A model generated the notes under the pieces. That model was not told where the DNA came from and searched no databases. It worked only from the letters and a program-made list of their open reading frames with translations. 64,000 nucleotides of DNA from Corticium candelabrum (taxonomy: Eukaryota > Porifera > Homoscleromorpha > Homosclerophorida > Plakinidae): contig NC_085085.1 in assembly GCF_963422355.1 (NCBI RefSeq), positions 9,364,306-9,428,305 on the forward strand, read 5' to 3'. Shown piece after piece: positions 33,274-61,159 of the stretch (within the stretch, counting starts at the first letter, position 1; every line of letters starts with the position of its first letter). Made by a program: the position numbers and the translations under genes.

Positions 33274-35346
33274 ATGATCGTTGTCAGTGCAATCTTGTTG
33301 CACTCTCTTGCAATATCGTTTGCGTTTTCGGACGAATGCAGCCTTCCAGGTGACTCTCCGGTGTTGCAGCGCAGAGGTGAGATGGAATTCGACGCCAAAG
33401 TTGCTGCAAACATGGCCCACCACAAGACAGACAAATTTAGGCCATACGTACGAGACGGGCCTTCATTCATTATAGCGAGGCGAGGTCGTCCGATCGAATT
33501 TGTTGTTCGCTATTGGAAGCATTGCATTGGCAGTCCAATATTTTGGCTACGAGATGAAAATCGCAATTCAACAGTTTGGATGTGGACTGACGGCAAGTAT
33601 GACGAGATGGCTGGAAAGAATTATTCTGTCTATTCAAGACACCGTCATTGTTTCCTCCTCTTCATTCCTCCTCATTTGCCCGTGGGCGATTACGAAGTGA
33701 CGGTGAAGCATTCTTGTTCACAATTTCCCAAACAGTTGGTGCACGTTCAGGTCATATTTGACGTTGAACAAAATTATAGGAGCAAGAGAGGAGCAGGCGG
33801 ACTACCAAATTATTTGGTGGACGAATATCTTTACAACGACTTGGGCTTTCTGTTCGTGGGAGCCAGTGGAGTGCGATGGGACTATGCTGTCAGATCACAG
33901 GCAGTGACGAGGACAAGACTTGAGATAGAAAAGCGTATGAATGCGAACGAACTTGCTAATACATATCTCTATGCCCGTGCACTTACTCGTTACTTGGGAG
34001 ACCCACTAACGGCAACTAGAGTCTTAATAGGAAGATGGGATGGAAGGTATGGCGACGGTATAGAACCATGGCGTTGGGCTAGCAGCGCGGACATATTTAA
34101 TCGCTGGCTACCATTGAAAAATCCTGTAAAGTATGGACAGTGTTGGGTATTTGCCGCTTTACTTACGAGTCTTCTCAGATCCAGAGGTATTCCTGCCAGA
34201 GTGATCACCAATTATAAAAGTCATCATGACCGAGGCTTAGCAAACAACCGCCTATCAGTTTTAAGACAGTATGACAAAATACAACAAGCTGATGAATCCG
34301 TGTGGAACTTCCACGTGTGGTCAGAGGCTTGGATGGCTCGACCGGACTTGAAGCAACCAGCAAATTGGAATGCTCTAGATGCAACACCACAGGAGCCTTC
34401 ACCCTTAGCAGTTGGCAATCATTACCAAACTGGTCCAGCTTATGTACCATACGTCAAGCAAGATTTACTTAACGATGTTAACTATGATACCAAATTTGTC
34501 ACAGCGGAAGTCAATGCAATAAGGTGGTGTCCAATCAATCTCTTATATTATAGGAATGAAGTAGGTGTTAGTATAGTAACTAAGGTACCTGGAAGAGGCG
34601 CTGCGGTATATTCATACAACAACCCATTGTATATAACTGGGAATTACAAACACTTGATTGGGAAGAGAAGTACAGACAGCAAAATCCTACTGCCTCCACC
34701 TTATTCTGGATGTCGTCGAGAAAATGGCCTCAGACTATCAGCTAGTCCGGAGATACCATCGGTTGGGCAGACATTCAATCTCTTTGTTACTCAAGGAAAC
34801 ACGAGCGTGCCAGAGAGTAGTTTGTTAGTGTTGATGGAACCGATTGTTTACACATCACAATCCCTTGGAATTGTCAGACTGTTCCTAGAATCTTCATACA
34901 TTACTGTTACCGAGGATGACTATCTCCCTTACTTACAAAACACGACAATCTTTAAGTTCAAGGTGGGCGTGTGCAATTCATCTGGCCATTTTGTGTTTCA
35001 TGATGCTCTTCTTCTTCGCTTGGCGTATGACAGTTTGAGCATGCAAGTGACAAGAAAAGAAACCGGTCCTGATTCCGTTGATTTGGTGGTAACCGTTAGC
35101 TTCGACAATCCATTCTCAATTCCTCTTACTGGCGTTGTACTGTATGTCTTCGCCCCCAGTTTTGATGTCTCTACTGAACATCTTCCTGACATTCCACCAG
35201 CAAGATCTATGTCTCGCACGGTGACTGTGGGCTGTGGATCAACAACGGGCTCAAGATTTATATTAGCAACGCTAGACACAGCAGAGACGTTTAAGTCAGT
35301 TAGAGGATATGCTACTGTGGAGTGTACGGCGGCCAATGGTCGTTAA
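33274..35346 (+). CDS. Secreted transglutaminase, single exon
   Basis: A 690-residue protein from the ATG at 33274. The first ~20 residues (MIVVSAILLHSLAISFAFS) form a signal peptide, so the product is probably secreted. Transglutaminases form Ca2+-dependent isopeptide bonds between Gln and Lys side chains. The catalytic triad is visible: Cys290 in YGQCWVF, His347 in WNFHVWSEAW, Asp369 in NALDATPQE. Spacings of 57 and 22 match the family. Length fits the N-terminal beta-sandwich, catalytic core and two C-terminal barrels. Likely roles, by family, are extracellular matrix cross-linking or clotting. There is no intron, unusual because animal transglutaminase genes are normally multi-exon. The frame extends 12 codons upstream without another ATG. 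Confidence 0.95.
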   Translation: MIVVSAILLHSLAISFAFSDECSLPGDSPVLQRRGEMEFDAKVAANMAHHKTDKFRPYVRDGPSFIIARRGRPIEFVVRYWKHCIGSPIFWLRDENRNSTVWMWTDGKYDEMAGKNYSVYSRHRHCFLLFIPPHLPVGDYEVTVKHSCSQFPKQLVHVQVIFDVEQNYRSKRGAGGLPNYLVDEYLYNDLGFLFVGASGVRWDYAVRSQAVTRTRLEIEKRMNANELANTYLYARALTRYLGDPLTATRVLIGRWDGRYGDGIEPWRWASSADIFNRWLPLKNPVKYGQCWVFAALLTSLLRSRGIPARVITNYKSHHDRGLANNRLSVLRQYDKIQQADESVWNFHVWSEAWMARPDLKQPANWNALDATPQEPSPLAVGNHYQTGPAYVPYVKQDLLNDVNYDTKFVTAEVNAIRWCPINLLYYRNEVGVSIVTKVPGRGAAVYSYNNPLYITGNYKHLIGKRSTDSKILLPPPYSGCRRENGLRLSASPEIPSVGQTFNLFVTQGNTSVPESSLLVLMEPIVYTSQSLGIVRLFLESSYITVTEDDYLPYLQNTTIFKFKVGVCNSSGHFVFHDALLLRLAYDSLSMQVTRKETGPDSVDLVVTVSFDNPFSIPLTGVVLYVFAPSFDVSTEHLPDIPPARSMSRTVTVGCGSTTGSRFILATLDTAETFKSVRGYATVECTAANGR

Positions 35347-37530
35347 CCCGTAGTGCGCTTCTGTGAGGAGGATGTGACCATGCAGAAACCGTTTTGTTGC
35401 TTTCCATGTTGCTTTTCTTGTTGCTTCTCGCTCTAATTGGACATATTGACTGCTGCTGAATTTTTCGTGACTATACAATGCTTAATAGCTCGTAGATTCT
35501 GCGTCTTAGAGTGAGAGTGGGTGTCTCAGCTCAAGTGTTTGTAACTGTTGCTTAGTGTCGCTTTGGTGCTATTTTCGTATGTTACAGCATTGTACTGTCA
35601 AAGTTTGCTGTTATCAGTTTGACGTTAAACAGTTGTGGTAGAGTCTCATACTGGACCTCAAGTTGTCTCATAGTCTCACACTGGAATTCAAGTTTTTAAA
35701 CAAACACATATAGTAATTTAAGAAAATCGACCTTTATATACTTTGACAATACGGTTGACTTGATACGATTTCTGAATTTCAAACAAAGACACAAATATAT
35801 TTGTTGGTGAGAGGGGAATTCTCATCTGCCACTCGTCGAGCCTCCTCTGTATTGAAATCCATTCGATAGAACACATCAGCATGCATTGATCTTGTCAAAT
35901 CTTCGAAGATAGCCCATGGGTTTTTCTAATGTCTCTCAGCACTCGTTGGGTAATCCAAGGTCGATATTTTTACCATCGACCGACAAACAGCAGTGCCAAT
36001 ACAGGGCGCTACATAGAGGACCAGGCTGTAGATTGACAATGCTAGGCTTAGCCAGATTGATATCATTGATATTGATAATCCGAAGTCCTGTTTCCGAGGT
36101 ACGTACATACCTAGCCTCATTCAAAGTCCATAGGCCTCTTAGCGCGCGCACCCCGCCCACTTTCCTCTCGCCTGCGCGCCGTAAGAGGGACTGTGAAAGA
36201 GACCAGTACATACCCACAATATAGTAACATCTCCTGTCCTGTAATATACTTGATGAAATACAGTAGCCCACCATCTTGCGTGTGACCAGATACTCAAACA
36301 CATGATTGATACATTGTGCAAGGGGTTGTGGACAATCAAGGTTCTGTCTAAGATCCCAGGAAGTGCACCAATGGTTCTAAGTAAATGTAGCTCTGGAGGG
36401 GCTCTTGGAATAAGGGCTGGGATACATTGGGGTTAGGGTTGGGATAGGGGCTGACGTAGCTATAAGTTCTACAAGCTCTGCCTTTCATAGACGATAGAAC
36501 CGATTGGGGCCGAAGTCTTTAGCCAGCTGTCGCAAATCCTTGACGGTGGGTGCATGAGCCTTGAATTTGAGACATATAGTACGATTCTGTGGCTCTAAAA
36601 CTATAAATGCTATTTGTCTAATATGGCGCAACTTTTCTCTTGTCACATGTGGGTACACAATGGTGTGTGCGACCGAAATGATTGCTAATGATCTCTAGTA
36701 GTGTATTAAATTTGGTGTCACAAATGTTAACACCTGAACTTTTCAGATTCGGTCAACGGTTACACCCAACACACTCGTGATTTGCCTTATATAGATACAG
36801 TGGCAATTAAACATTTTGGAAGAGGTTGTAGTCGCAACTTTAGGGTTGCTGAAATTACCAGCGTTGTCGTGTCGAACGAGAACCGAGCACCACAGGGCGA
36901 GAGGGTTTGCTATAGGAGGCTGAATCTAGCCCTGCTCTTCCTCGACGTTGCATGCCAAAAATAGAACAGAAACAATACATGGTTAGACTTCGGAGGTCTC
37001 TTTCTGCGATCAACAGCACTACCATTCGTTGATGAAAAACTAGATGACTAGAAGGCAGTTGTACACATGCTTTGGAAAATACTCAAGCCTCTTTGGTTAA
37101 GTTTAGCAAAGAAAAGAAGCTGGCTTGCCTAATCGCTGTGATAGACTGAATATCCTACCTTGTGTTGTAATTTAGGTGTATTCCAGCGTATGTTTATGTT
37201 AGTTGTTATCTGTCTTTTTGTTCTTTCGTAATGCCCTCTCCAGAGGAAACTGTACCTTTATTGAGGTGCGAAAGAAATTATCTTATTATTTGAACTGATT
37301 CGGTGTAGAAAGCAATGTTACTTAAATAATTGTCCAGACTTGCTCTGAATAGTTCTTTATACATAATTAGTGGTTTCTTTGTTTCTGTATTATGTTATTC
37401 ATGGAATAGACTAGACTGTATGAATGCCCGTATATCATGTTGATAATGATACTAAACTGTCGCGTATGACCACTAGTGAACTGTTCTTTCACCAGGCTAC
37501 ATGAAGCAATATCATATTCACATAAAAGAG
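35347..37530. other. Intergenic between two convergent genes
   Basis: No coding signal was recognised. A degenerate TTAGGG-like stretch near 36428-36450 (GGGGTTAGGGTTGGGATAGGGG) is too short to call telomeric. Confidence 0.45.
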
Positions 37531-38778
37531 CTATAATCTTTCAATTAAGCGTTTGATCAGATTAACAATCTGGTCAGCACGTTCTGTGCTCAATGCACAT
37601 TGCTCAACTAAACGCTGCAAGAGACTATACTCCTCAACTGTTAAGTGTTCTTTCAAACTTGTCCTTTGCCATATCAAACTGTACGTGTGACCGTTCCTAT
37701 AGAAGATCTGAGAGCACAAAGCCCAGTAGTTGAAATCAGTTCTTAACTGAATGCAACTATTTTCCTCCACGTTACATGCACTCTTGCAATTCTCCACAGC
37801 ACACAAATCATTGCTGTTGCTGCACATTTGATTGCTGATAGCGGCATTGACAGTATTTGCCATGAACAAACTCTCAATGTCAAGCATCTTCACCCTAAAA
37901 TTGTCATCGACACCAAAGTTGGATGGATGCAAGTCACAATGATAAAGAAGACCAAGACTCGTTTGTTGGAGTCGGTCGATTATTTGAATCATGTCTAGAA
38001 CAATTTGCTTCCAGATTATGAAGTTCATACGGTCTTGCTCATTAAATTTAGACTCTATAAAATATTTCAAATCTCCTTGTGCGAAATATTCAACAATAAG
38101 TTGCCGTTCACAATGGCCATAAAACGTAGGTAAAAGCTCACCTCCAGACAAACGTCTGTAATAAAACAGTTCTCTCGAAGGGCTATTATTAATCACCTCC
38201 ACAACAGAATTCACAAACTTCATAAGCTCATTCTCATCCCACAATCCGTTTTTGTCCAAGTCACTTCCTTTCTTTAAGTTTTCATATTGCATTCTAGAGA
38301 ATCCTTGCAGAGTAACTAAACCGGGCCATATCCATGCGTTCAGACTATCCTCACTCACATAATGCTCTTCAGACCAAACATGACTTCCAAAGTCAAAAAT
38401 CTGCATTGCATCTTTGTTATAGGGGTACGTTGGAGGTTGCTTCACAACAACGTATCGACCATTCAACGACGCGAGCCAGCAATGATGCGAGAAAACATCT
38501 GGATCGTGTTTGGTTAACTTCCTTACAACCTTGAGTGATCCACATTTGAAGAGAAAACAGTCATCGGAGCTGGTGATTTCCGACAATGCTTGGGCTGAGG
38601 AAAAGGGTGGCAGTACTTTTTGAAATGCTGGACGGTTATAACACTGTTGCGACTGTCTGACATTGCAAATAAGATACAAACCTACTACCCATATTATGGG
38701 GAGCAGAGCTTTCCGTTTGTTACGGAAAATAATAGAAAAAGGAATCACAGACAGGACAGTTAGTAGTATCCAGACCAT
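37531..38778 (-). CDS. DIPK1/FAM69-like secretory-pathway protein kinase, single exon
   Basis: A 415-residue protein. Hydrophobic segments at about 3-17 and 25-38 suggest an N-terminal membrane anchor. Cys residues are plentiful, as in the ER-resident FAM69 (DIPK1) family. K113 in GRYVVVKQ fits the ATP-binding lysine. A perfect EF-hand loop lies at 173-184 (DLDKNGLWDENE), the hallmark insertion of FAM69 kinases. The catalytic loop is YHCDLHPSNFG with Asp282, Cys replacing the Arg of HRD. The metal-binding DFG is represented by LDIE. A Cys-rich segment follows (CSNSNDLCAVENCKSACN). The gene is intronless with a normal ATG and TAA. Substrate unknown; whether it is catalytic or a pseudokinase cannot be told. 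Confidence 0.88.
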   Translation of the reverse strand: MVWILLTVLSVIPFSIIFRNKRKALLPIIWVVGLYLICNVRQSQQCYNRPAFQKVLPPFSSAQALSEITSSDDCFLFKCGSLKVVRKLTKHDPDVFSHHCWLASLNGRYVVVKQPPTYPYNKDAMQIFDFGSHVWSEEHYVSEDSLNAWIWPGLVTLQGFSRMQYENLKKGSDLDKNGLWDENELMKFVNSVVEVINNSPSRELFYYRRLSGGELLPTFYGHCERQLIVEYFAQGDLKYFIESKFNEQDRMNFIIWKQIVLDMIQIIDRLQQTSLGLLYHCDLHPSNFGVDDNFRVKMLDIESLFMANTVNAAISNQMCSNSNDLCAVENCKSACNVEENSCIQLRTDFNYWALCSQIFYRNGHTYSLIWQRTSLKEHLTVEEYSLLQRLVEQCALSTERADQIVNLIKRLIERL

Positions 38779-39153
38779 GCTATAGATGAATTAGAAGCTC
38801 CACCGACGATTGTTTTACCTACAGAAAACATTCGCATTAACTTTAACTTAAACATAATGTTTCAATGATCCAATCTGATAGTCATTTTAATCAACAACTT
38901 TCTAGCAATGCTAAAATGATACTAGCTAGATGCAGTATAGATGGTACGGTTAGTCCCTCCTGAGACTTGTAATAAACAAAAATTATATATATATATATTA
39001 TATAATACAGATAACACAGATAACACATGTCCGCCCTAAGGATAACACATGACGCTATATATAGCGTCAAGGTATGAAAGGAAACGCGCTCGATGGGGTC
39101 CTATCTCGATATGTCAAGTACTGTAGTACTGTGAAACTGTTGCACACACACAT

Positions 39154-39208
<55 letters not shown>

Positions 39209-39715
39209 GCGGGTACACAAGATCTAGTCAAAGCTTATTGCGCATGCAGCTAAAAAATTAAAACTACTGAACACCATTAACTATACCAGGCAGAGCAAAA
39301 TGATGCTATAGTATATTTATACGTTCTTGGCAAGTTTAGCCATCGAGAATTTTCAGATAGAAGAACAAACCTATACAGATGATGCGGTTGCAAGTGACAG
39401 ACGCAGAAAAGAATTAGACGTTAGTAAACTTTAGAGAAAGCATCCAATGAGAAATAGCAGGTTGATCTCTTTGTTATAAATAACTTACGTGCTGCATTTT
39501 CAAAACCAGGAGAGTATTAAAGCCAACAGTAGTAAGTTTAATTCTTGGTTTGCAACGGATATCGCATCTAGACTATTTCAAAGTGGCGGACGGCGTTATA
39601 TACTGGCTAGCAAATAGAGATGAGGTCTTTCCAGTAACGTAACGTAACAGCCGACGTATACACTGTCGATTAAGTAATAATATTAAGCATTCACGCAATA
39701 ACTATTATAAATACC
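38779..39715. other. Upstream flank of the kinase gene; (CA)n array
   Basis: A CA repeat with CGCA interruptions lies at 39148-39206. Nothing else was recognised. Confidence 0.5.
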
Positions 39716-40062
39716 GTAGACCGGGAAATTTTGGCGAAATGGTCCAAATTGTCAATTTTTGAATTTTGGCGAATATTAATTTGGCGATATGCAGCTCTAT
39801 AATGGGCTCGTTTTCTGTAGTGTACCTCCCAATAAAGCTCTTACCTCTGGTGTGTACTCGTTGTAGTTCTCGTTCACGTGACTTGTCAGAGGATCCGGAG
39901 CTCTAAGACGCTCTATTGTTTGAAGTATCTGTGCAGCGCTATTTTTGCCACAACGGATGTGCGCGTGCGCAACGAGACATTTGACAAATTTGGCAAATTC
40001 CAATTTTGGCTATTCACTCGCCAATCGCCAAATCAAAACTGTCGCCAAAATTTCCCGGTGTA
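39716..40062. mobile_element. MITE with ACCGGGAAATTTTGGCGA termini
   Basis: The left end GTAGACCGGGAAATTTTGGCGA and the right end, inverted (GTACACCGGGAAATTTTGGCGA), form TIRs of about 20 bp. Interior repeats of TTTGGCGA/TCGCCAAA occur near both ends. About 347 bp, no coding capacity. Confidence 0.82.
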
Positions 40063-40069
40063 CACGATA

Positions 40070-40107
40070 TACATATACATATATGTATATATATATATAT
40101 ATATATA
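40070..40107. repeat. (TA)n microsatellite
   Basis: A TA run directly next to the MITE. Confidence 0.9.
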
Positions 40108-40109
40108 AT

Positions 40110-42028
<1,919 letters not shown>

Positions 42029-42769
42029 CACGCACTGTCGCATACGTTTCAGCTCAATGCACAGTCAAAGTACATACCTATATGTATAATTTACTATCAT
42101 TTATGTTAATTAATTGTACCTTCCAATCATTCATTTTTGCCAAACGTCCTGGTAGCTTTGTGATTTCAACTGGCAGCCTGGGCATGGCAATGTCCAATGT
42201 AACAATCATAACCACTGCTCTTCTCGGCAAACCAGATTTGCATTATCACTTTCAAACACCTACGATGCATGTAATCATGAAAACTTGCTTCACAACACCA
42301 ATCTTATATTCAGAATTAAGATGGTCCAATTCTCTTGACACTTTTCACTATACAGAATACAGCAAACATACCGTATAACTTGGAATCATGCGTGGTACTT
42401 AAGCAGAGAAATATACATACAAACATTGTCATTAATGTTAATGTTCATGTTAATGGTATATTTCCATCAGACCAGTTTATTCAGGTGTAGTTCCCTCTAA
42501 GGGCTGGGGTACACAAACACTGAATACAGAAACACGAACTACACAACACACATGGCCCTAGGGAAATGTGTGCCCCTCAACCTAATAGGTTGAAGAGGCA
42601 CCATTTGCCTAGGAGCGTGGCTCAGCAAACAAGGCTAAATGTGTTATTAATTATTCATATATGGTACACAGTAAAAACAGTAAACCAACATTATTGCTAT
42701 ATAGTGTTAGCAAGTGTGTCATATCAATGTTATCGGTTTCTACGTCACTCATCCCTAAATATTAGCAGA

Positions 42770-43195
42770 TCACTCAACCGGTACATGGATAAAGTTGAAT
42801 AAATATTGGCCAAAATCAAGCTTAGGTAAAATATTGGAGGGCCACACGCCCTCTCCGGTCAGATGAATATCATCCCATTCGTTACCCAAAGCAGCTGTAG
42901 CACTAACTGCAACAGATTGATTGGCTCTCAGAGTCAGTTCTTCTTCCTGGTTTCCAAACACTGCTGTGTGCCCCTTGTGTTGCAACAGACTTTCCCTCAA
43001 TCTCACAATCAGTGCAACCATGTCAACCTTCAAACTGGTTGAAAACCTAATAAATGTCTGGGCAGAAAGACCTAGCACAAAATAAAAGACTTGGCCAGCA
43101 CAAAGATGTTCTGTAGTCTTGATGGAGTCAAATCCTACCCTAGAAATAATACTTACAAATTCCACTGTAAAATAAAATTGAATATTGTCAAGCAT
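42770..43195 (-). CDS. Unrecognised open frame, possible exon(s)
   Basis: A 141-codon frame on the minus strand. The central part (VRLRESLLQHKGHTAVFGNQ, EEELTLRANQSVAVSATAAL, GNEWDDIHLTGEGVWPS) has balanced composition that looks protein-like, unlike the repeat-driven frames nearby. I do not recognise the family. No start, splice partner or signal peptide could be assigned. It could be an exon of a larger minus-strand gene or a transposon remnant. Confidence 0.3.
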   Translation of the reverse strand: MLDNIQFYFTVEFVSIISRVGFDSIKTTEHLCAGQVFYFVLGLSAQTFIRFSTSLKVDMVALIVRLRESLLQHKGHTAVFGNQEEELTLRANQSVAVSATAALGNEWDDIHLTGEGVWPSNILPKLDFGQYLFNFIHVPVE

Positions 43196-43199
43196 GTAC

Positions 43200-44150
43200 G
43201 TATCATACTTGTATGCCTTATAGTCTTATTACTATTTGCCATGACAGATGAATATATTGTTCTCATTCGCATTCGAGTACTGCATTGTGGTATGCTATCA
43301 TTTCAGTTACCTTTGACAGTTGGCTCAGTTGATCAATGAAAAGTTTCAAGAACCAATGCGTTGCACCTTTCCACTGCCACATTTGAGACTAAACAACAGC
43401 ATATATTTTTCCAACTTCTACAACAAAAGAGGAAACTAATCAACTAAAACCATATTGTGGCACAAATTTGACAAGCTCTCCCATTGCCTTGGTTTAGGTA
43501 GAACCTTGTTTATCTCTGTAACTACATTATCCGTAAACGTTTCTGTAGTGCCTGTATTGAAAGTTCAACATCTTCAATGTTTAATCCAATCGTCAAGTTT
43601 AAAATGAACATTGTATAACCTTTCAGGTACAGTACAAATGCTTGTAAAATTCACCATAATATACATCTGTCAGATAGACATTCCTAAGTCCTATAGGCAT
43701 GTCCTTCACCAATCTGTTGTAAAATTTGGGTCATCTCCAACACAACACAAAATTTAACAAGCAACAATTACTCACTCAAAACTGTACTGTCAAATGCTAT
43801 CATCAACAATATCTAGACTCTACTAATGTACTGATTTGTCCAATAAATAGAAAAAAGAACAACTGCTACAAGACAAGAAATAATATAATAATTCAGAACT
43901 GAAGTATAAATTACCTCTAATGAGAGCCTGGGAACATTATTTGAACAGGAAGCTACATAAACTTCAGTGTGCCCTCTTTTGTCGTCAACTGACAAACATT
44001 AGTTGGACACTCAATTAATGAAGATCCAACAAGACAACAACACAATGGACATACAGTAAACTAAAAGGTGTGTTACAATATCAACAGTCTCAGAATCAAT
44101 AATAATTATATTATTATATTTTTATATTTTAATAGTATTTTGCTGTGTAC
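43200..44150. other. AT-rich intergenic DNA
   Basis: No coding or structural signal was recognised. Confidence 0.4.
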
Positions 44151-44152
44151 AT

Positions 44153-44425
44153 GCAAATGATATAGAGAAGTTGCTGCAGAAACTGCGGAAGCTAGCAAAG
44201 ACGTTTTGTCACACTGATAGAGTTAGAGCAGCTGGTGGCATCTTTCATCCACTTGCTGTGGAAACTCTTGGTCTCTGGACACCATGCAGTCTCAAGATTC
44301 TACACTCCACAGCATCGAGAATTTCTGCAATGAGTCACATGACGTTTTAAAGTCTAAACAACTTAATACAACAATTGTCTGTCAAATTATGGTCATATAA
44401 TGCTAGATTGGTTTTACCTTTGAAT
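44153..44425 (+). pseudogene. LINE C-terminal fragment
   Basis: The frame reads DIEKLLQKLRKLAKTFCHTD, RVRAAGGIFHPLAVETLGLW, TPCSLKILHSTASR and then, one frame over, LIQQLSVKLWSYNARLV. This resembles the conserved tail that follows the reverse transcriptase in many invertebrate non-LTR elements (RAAGG-F-PLAVE-G-W...). It is short, frameshifted and without neighbours of the same element. Confidence 0.65.
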
Positions 44426-44429
44426 TTAG

Positions 44430-48326
<3,897 letters not shown>

Positions 48327-49630
48327 CTGTTCTAGTCCTTCCCAAAATCTAGGATGTACGTGTGCGAATCTTTATCATATGTCACTTGATGAACAGACTG
48401 TCACATTATTAGTTGTGCATTGCTACCTCACTCTTTGAAGTCCTAATTAAAGAGCACGTGTAGACGTACAATGGCTATTGATAACCTTTACTTTTGTTTT
48501 AAGACAACCATGTCCTATAATCTGATGATGAGAATGACTTGTTCTGTCACTGCTGTGTGAGATTTTAAATTCTTAGCTGACAAGATAGTGTGATTTGTTA
48601 AAACAATGAGGCACAAATTTAATGGATTCTTGCATGCCTGACATGTAGGCAAAGTATCTCCCACTTTGTTAAGATAGCTGCTAGCCAGTCTGCCGTCTGT
48701 CTCATTCAAGCTACCAAAGTCAACAAACTCCTTTGACGTTCTATTTCTGCAATATGATAGTGGTCAGTATGAGTTGTCTGAAGGCAACAGAGCAACTACA
48801 ATAAGCCGAGTTCAAGTCATGATGTTTCATTGTGTAAAGCCTAATTCAATTCTCCAGCATGAGAAATGATTAACACAGGGCATCAAGAATTCTATCGTCC
48901 AAAGGAATTAACTGCACCCAGTCTGTTTACACTACCATAGCCTGACGATGACAGTTCACAGTGACATAGTCTCCAAACATGTTTGCAACAGATCATGCAC
49001 ACAATGTTCCAATCACAGAGCTATTGCACCAAAGAGGCCATGACCCTCCAATGATTTTCTTCCCAATGCAATAAAGTGTGATTAGCTGTTTTGCACAAGA
49101 TTGTGGTGTCAAACTTGAAAACGTTATGTCATGCAATGTTTACATTATGTTGAACAATTACATCAACACAGTCAAGAATGAAGTGCATTGTCACAGTTTG
49201 TCAATCCAACTGGCTCAAACACGCACTCCACCCTTGATTTTCAACACACACATTCATGTGGATAGCATATTCCAGCAATGTCACAAGAAAACACAAGTGA
49301 CAAAGTGAGCAAAACATGTCATTGGATAGAGCAGGTCTGATGGTAGATGTGAAAAGAACTCTTTCTTTGGGGGTAGAGTCTAGTGTGTTAGTCAAAATGT
49401 CTGCATCATCTATAGTTTAGTGCAAACAGTTTCAAAGTGTCTCTTGCAAATGTCAAACATAGTTGTCTTTGGAACAAACCACAAATACTGATGGTGGTCC
49501 AACGGGCACATGAAAAGGTCAAAGTGCACAAAGTGATAAAAAACCGCTCAATTTAATTAATCTTCCAGGGGCACAGTAGTGTCAGTGGTCAATATCTATT
49601 ATGTTCATGTTACACATCCTTTTTACAAAC
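48327..49630. other. Spacer between convergent TYMS and DDRGK1
   Basis: AT-rich. A 3' untranslated region of each gene is expected here; nothing else was recognised. Confidence 0.5.
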
Positions 49631-60286
<10,656 letters not shown>

Positions 60287-60355
60287 CGAAAACGCTAGGT
60301 GTACGATTCAAATTATACGGGCTATTTAAGCAACTAGAGCACGTGACCAGATCTA
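60287..60355. promoter_or_regulatory. Bidirectional promoter of DDRGK1 and MRPL2
   Basis: The two start codons face away from each other with only 69 bp between them, so the intervening sequence and 5' UTRs must be shared or overlap. It contains GCACGTGACC, an E-box-like CACGTG. No TATA box in a consistent place was seen. Bidirectionality is inferred from the geometry. Confidence 0.7.
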
Positions 60356-61159
60356 ATGTCTGGCTTGTTTCGTGAGGGTCTATTGCTGGTTTGTCGTTTG
60401 TCTCCATGGAGCAACACTGTTTTAAGTCAGCTGTCTCTGCACAGTTTGACTTGTTCGAGGCATTTTTTGGGAAACTCAAGTTTGTGCGTTCGTGTCCTTC
60501 ACACAAGTTTTGTAAATCTAGGAGGCAGCCTGACGGAAGGCCTACGCAAGAAAGGCGGCAGAAACCGGCACGGTCACAAGACGGTCGGTCGACAAGGCGG
60601 AGGACACAAACAAAAGTATCGAGTGATCGACTTCAAGAGACTGTCGTTCTCTCGTTCTACACCTCAGCAGGTTCGCGAGAGAGTTCTCGATATCGAGTAC
60701 GATCCTTGTCGTTCTGCGCGCATTGCGCTCGTCGCAGGAAGGAGCAGAAAGTACGTCATTGCCCCGGATGGTTTAGATGCCGGTCACGTGATTACGGCGC
60801 AGTTGGGCCAACCCGATAAATTGCAGTTGCAACGTGGAAATTCGTATCAGTTGAAGTACATTCCCATAGGTCAGGAGGTCCATAATATTGAATTGAATCC
60901 GGGAAAGGGAGGACAGATTGTGCGAGCGGCAGGAACGGTGGCCAAAGTTCAGAGGAAAACTGATAATCTGGTTACTATTCGGCTTCCTTCTGGCCAACTG
61001 AAAGACTTAAGAGGAGAATGTATGGCCACTTTAGGTCGGGTGTCGAATATTGACCACAGAAATCGAGTTTTGGGAAAAGCAGGAAGAAGTCGGTGGCTTG
61101 GAATCAAGCCGAAGCCAAACAAGCAGAGAAAGGCTCACAAGAAGAAGCTTGCTGTTTGA
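60356..61159 (+). CDS. MRPL2: Mitochondrial large-subunit ribosomal protein uL2m
   Basis: A 267-residue single-exon protein. Residues 1-50 are basic, rich in Ser and Leu and almost free of acidic residues, as expected of a mitochondrial targeting sequence. The L2 signature follows: KKGGRNRHGHKTVGRQGGGH, YRVIDFKR, LDIEYDPCRSARIALV, then the SH3-like part with IPIGQEVHNIELNPGKGGQ, RAAGTVAKV, IRLPSGQLKDLRGECMATLG and AGRSRWLGIKP. It ends shortly after in a Lys-rich tail without the bacterial DHPHGGGEG segment, as animal MRPL2 does. It binds the peptidyl-transferase region of mitochondrial rRNA. Head-to-head with DDRGK1. Confidence 0.95.
   Translation: MSGLFREGLLLVCRLSPWSNTVLSQLSLHSLTCSRHFLGNSSLCVRVLHTSFVNLGGSLTEGLRKKGGRNRHGHKTVGRQGGGHKQKYRVIDFKRLSFSRSTPQQVRERVLDIEYDPCRSARIALVAGRSRKYVIAPDGLDAGHVITAQLGQPDKLQLQRGNSYQLKYIPIGQEVHNIELNPGKGGQIVRAAGTVAKVQRKTDNLVTIRLPSGQLKDLRGECMATLGRVSNIDHRNRVLGKAGRSRWLGIKPKPNKQRKAHKKKLAV

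Noticed and set aside
36428..36455. Second telomere-like tract
   Set aside because: Only one or two degenerate units; not distinguishable from chance.
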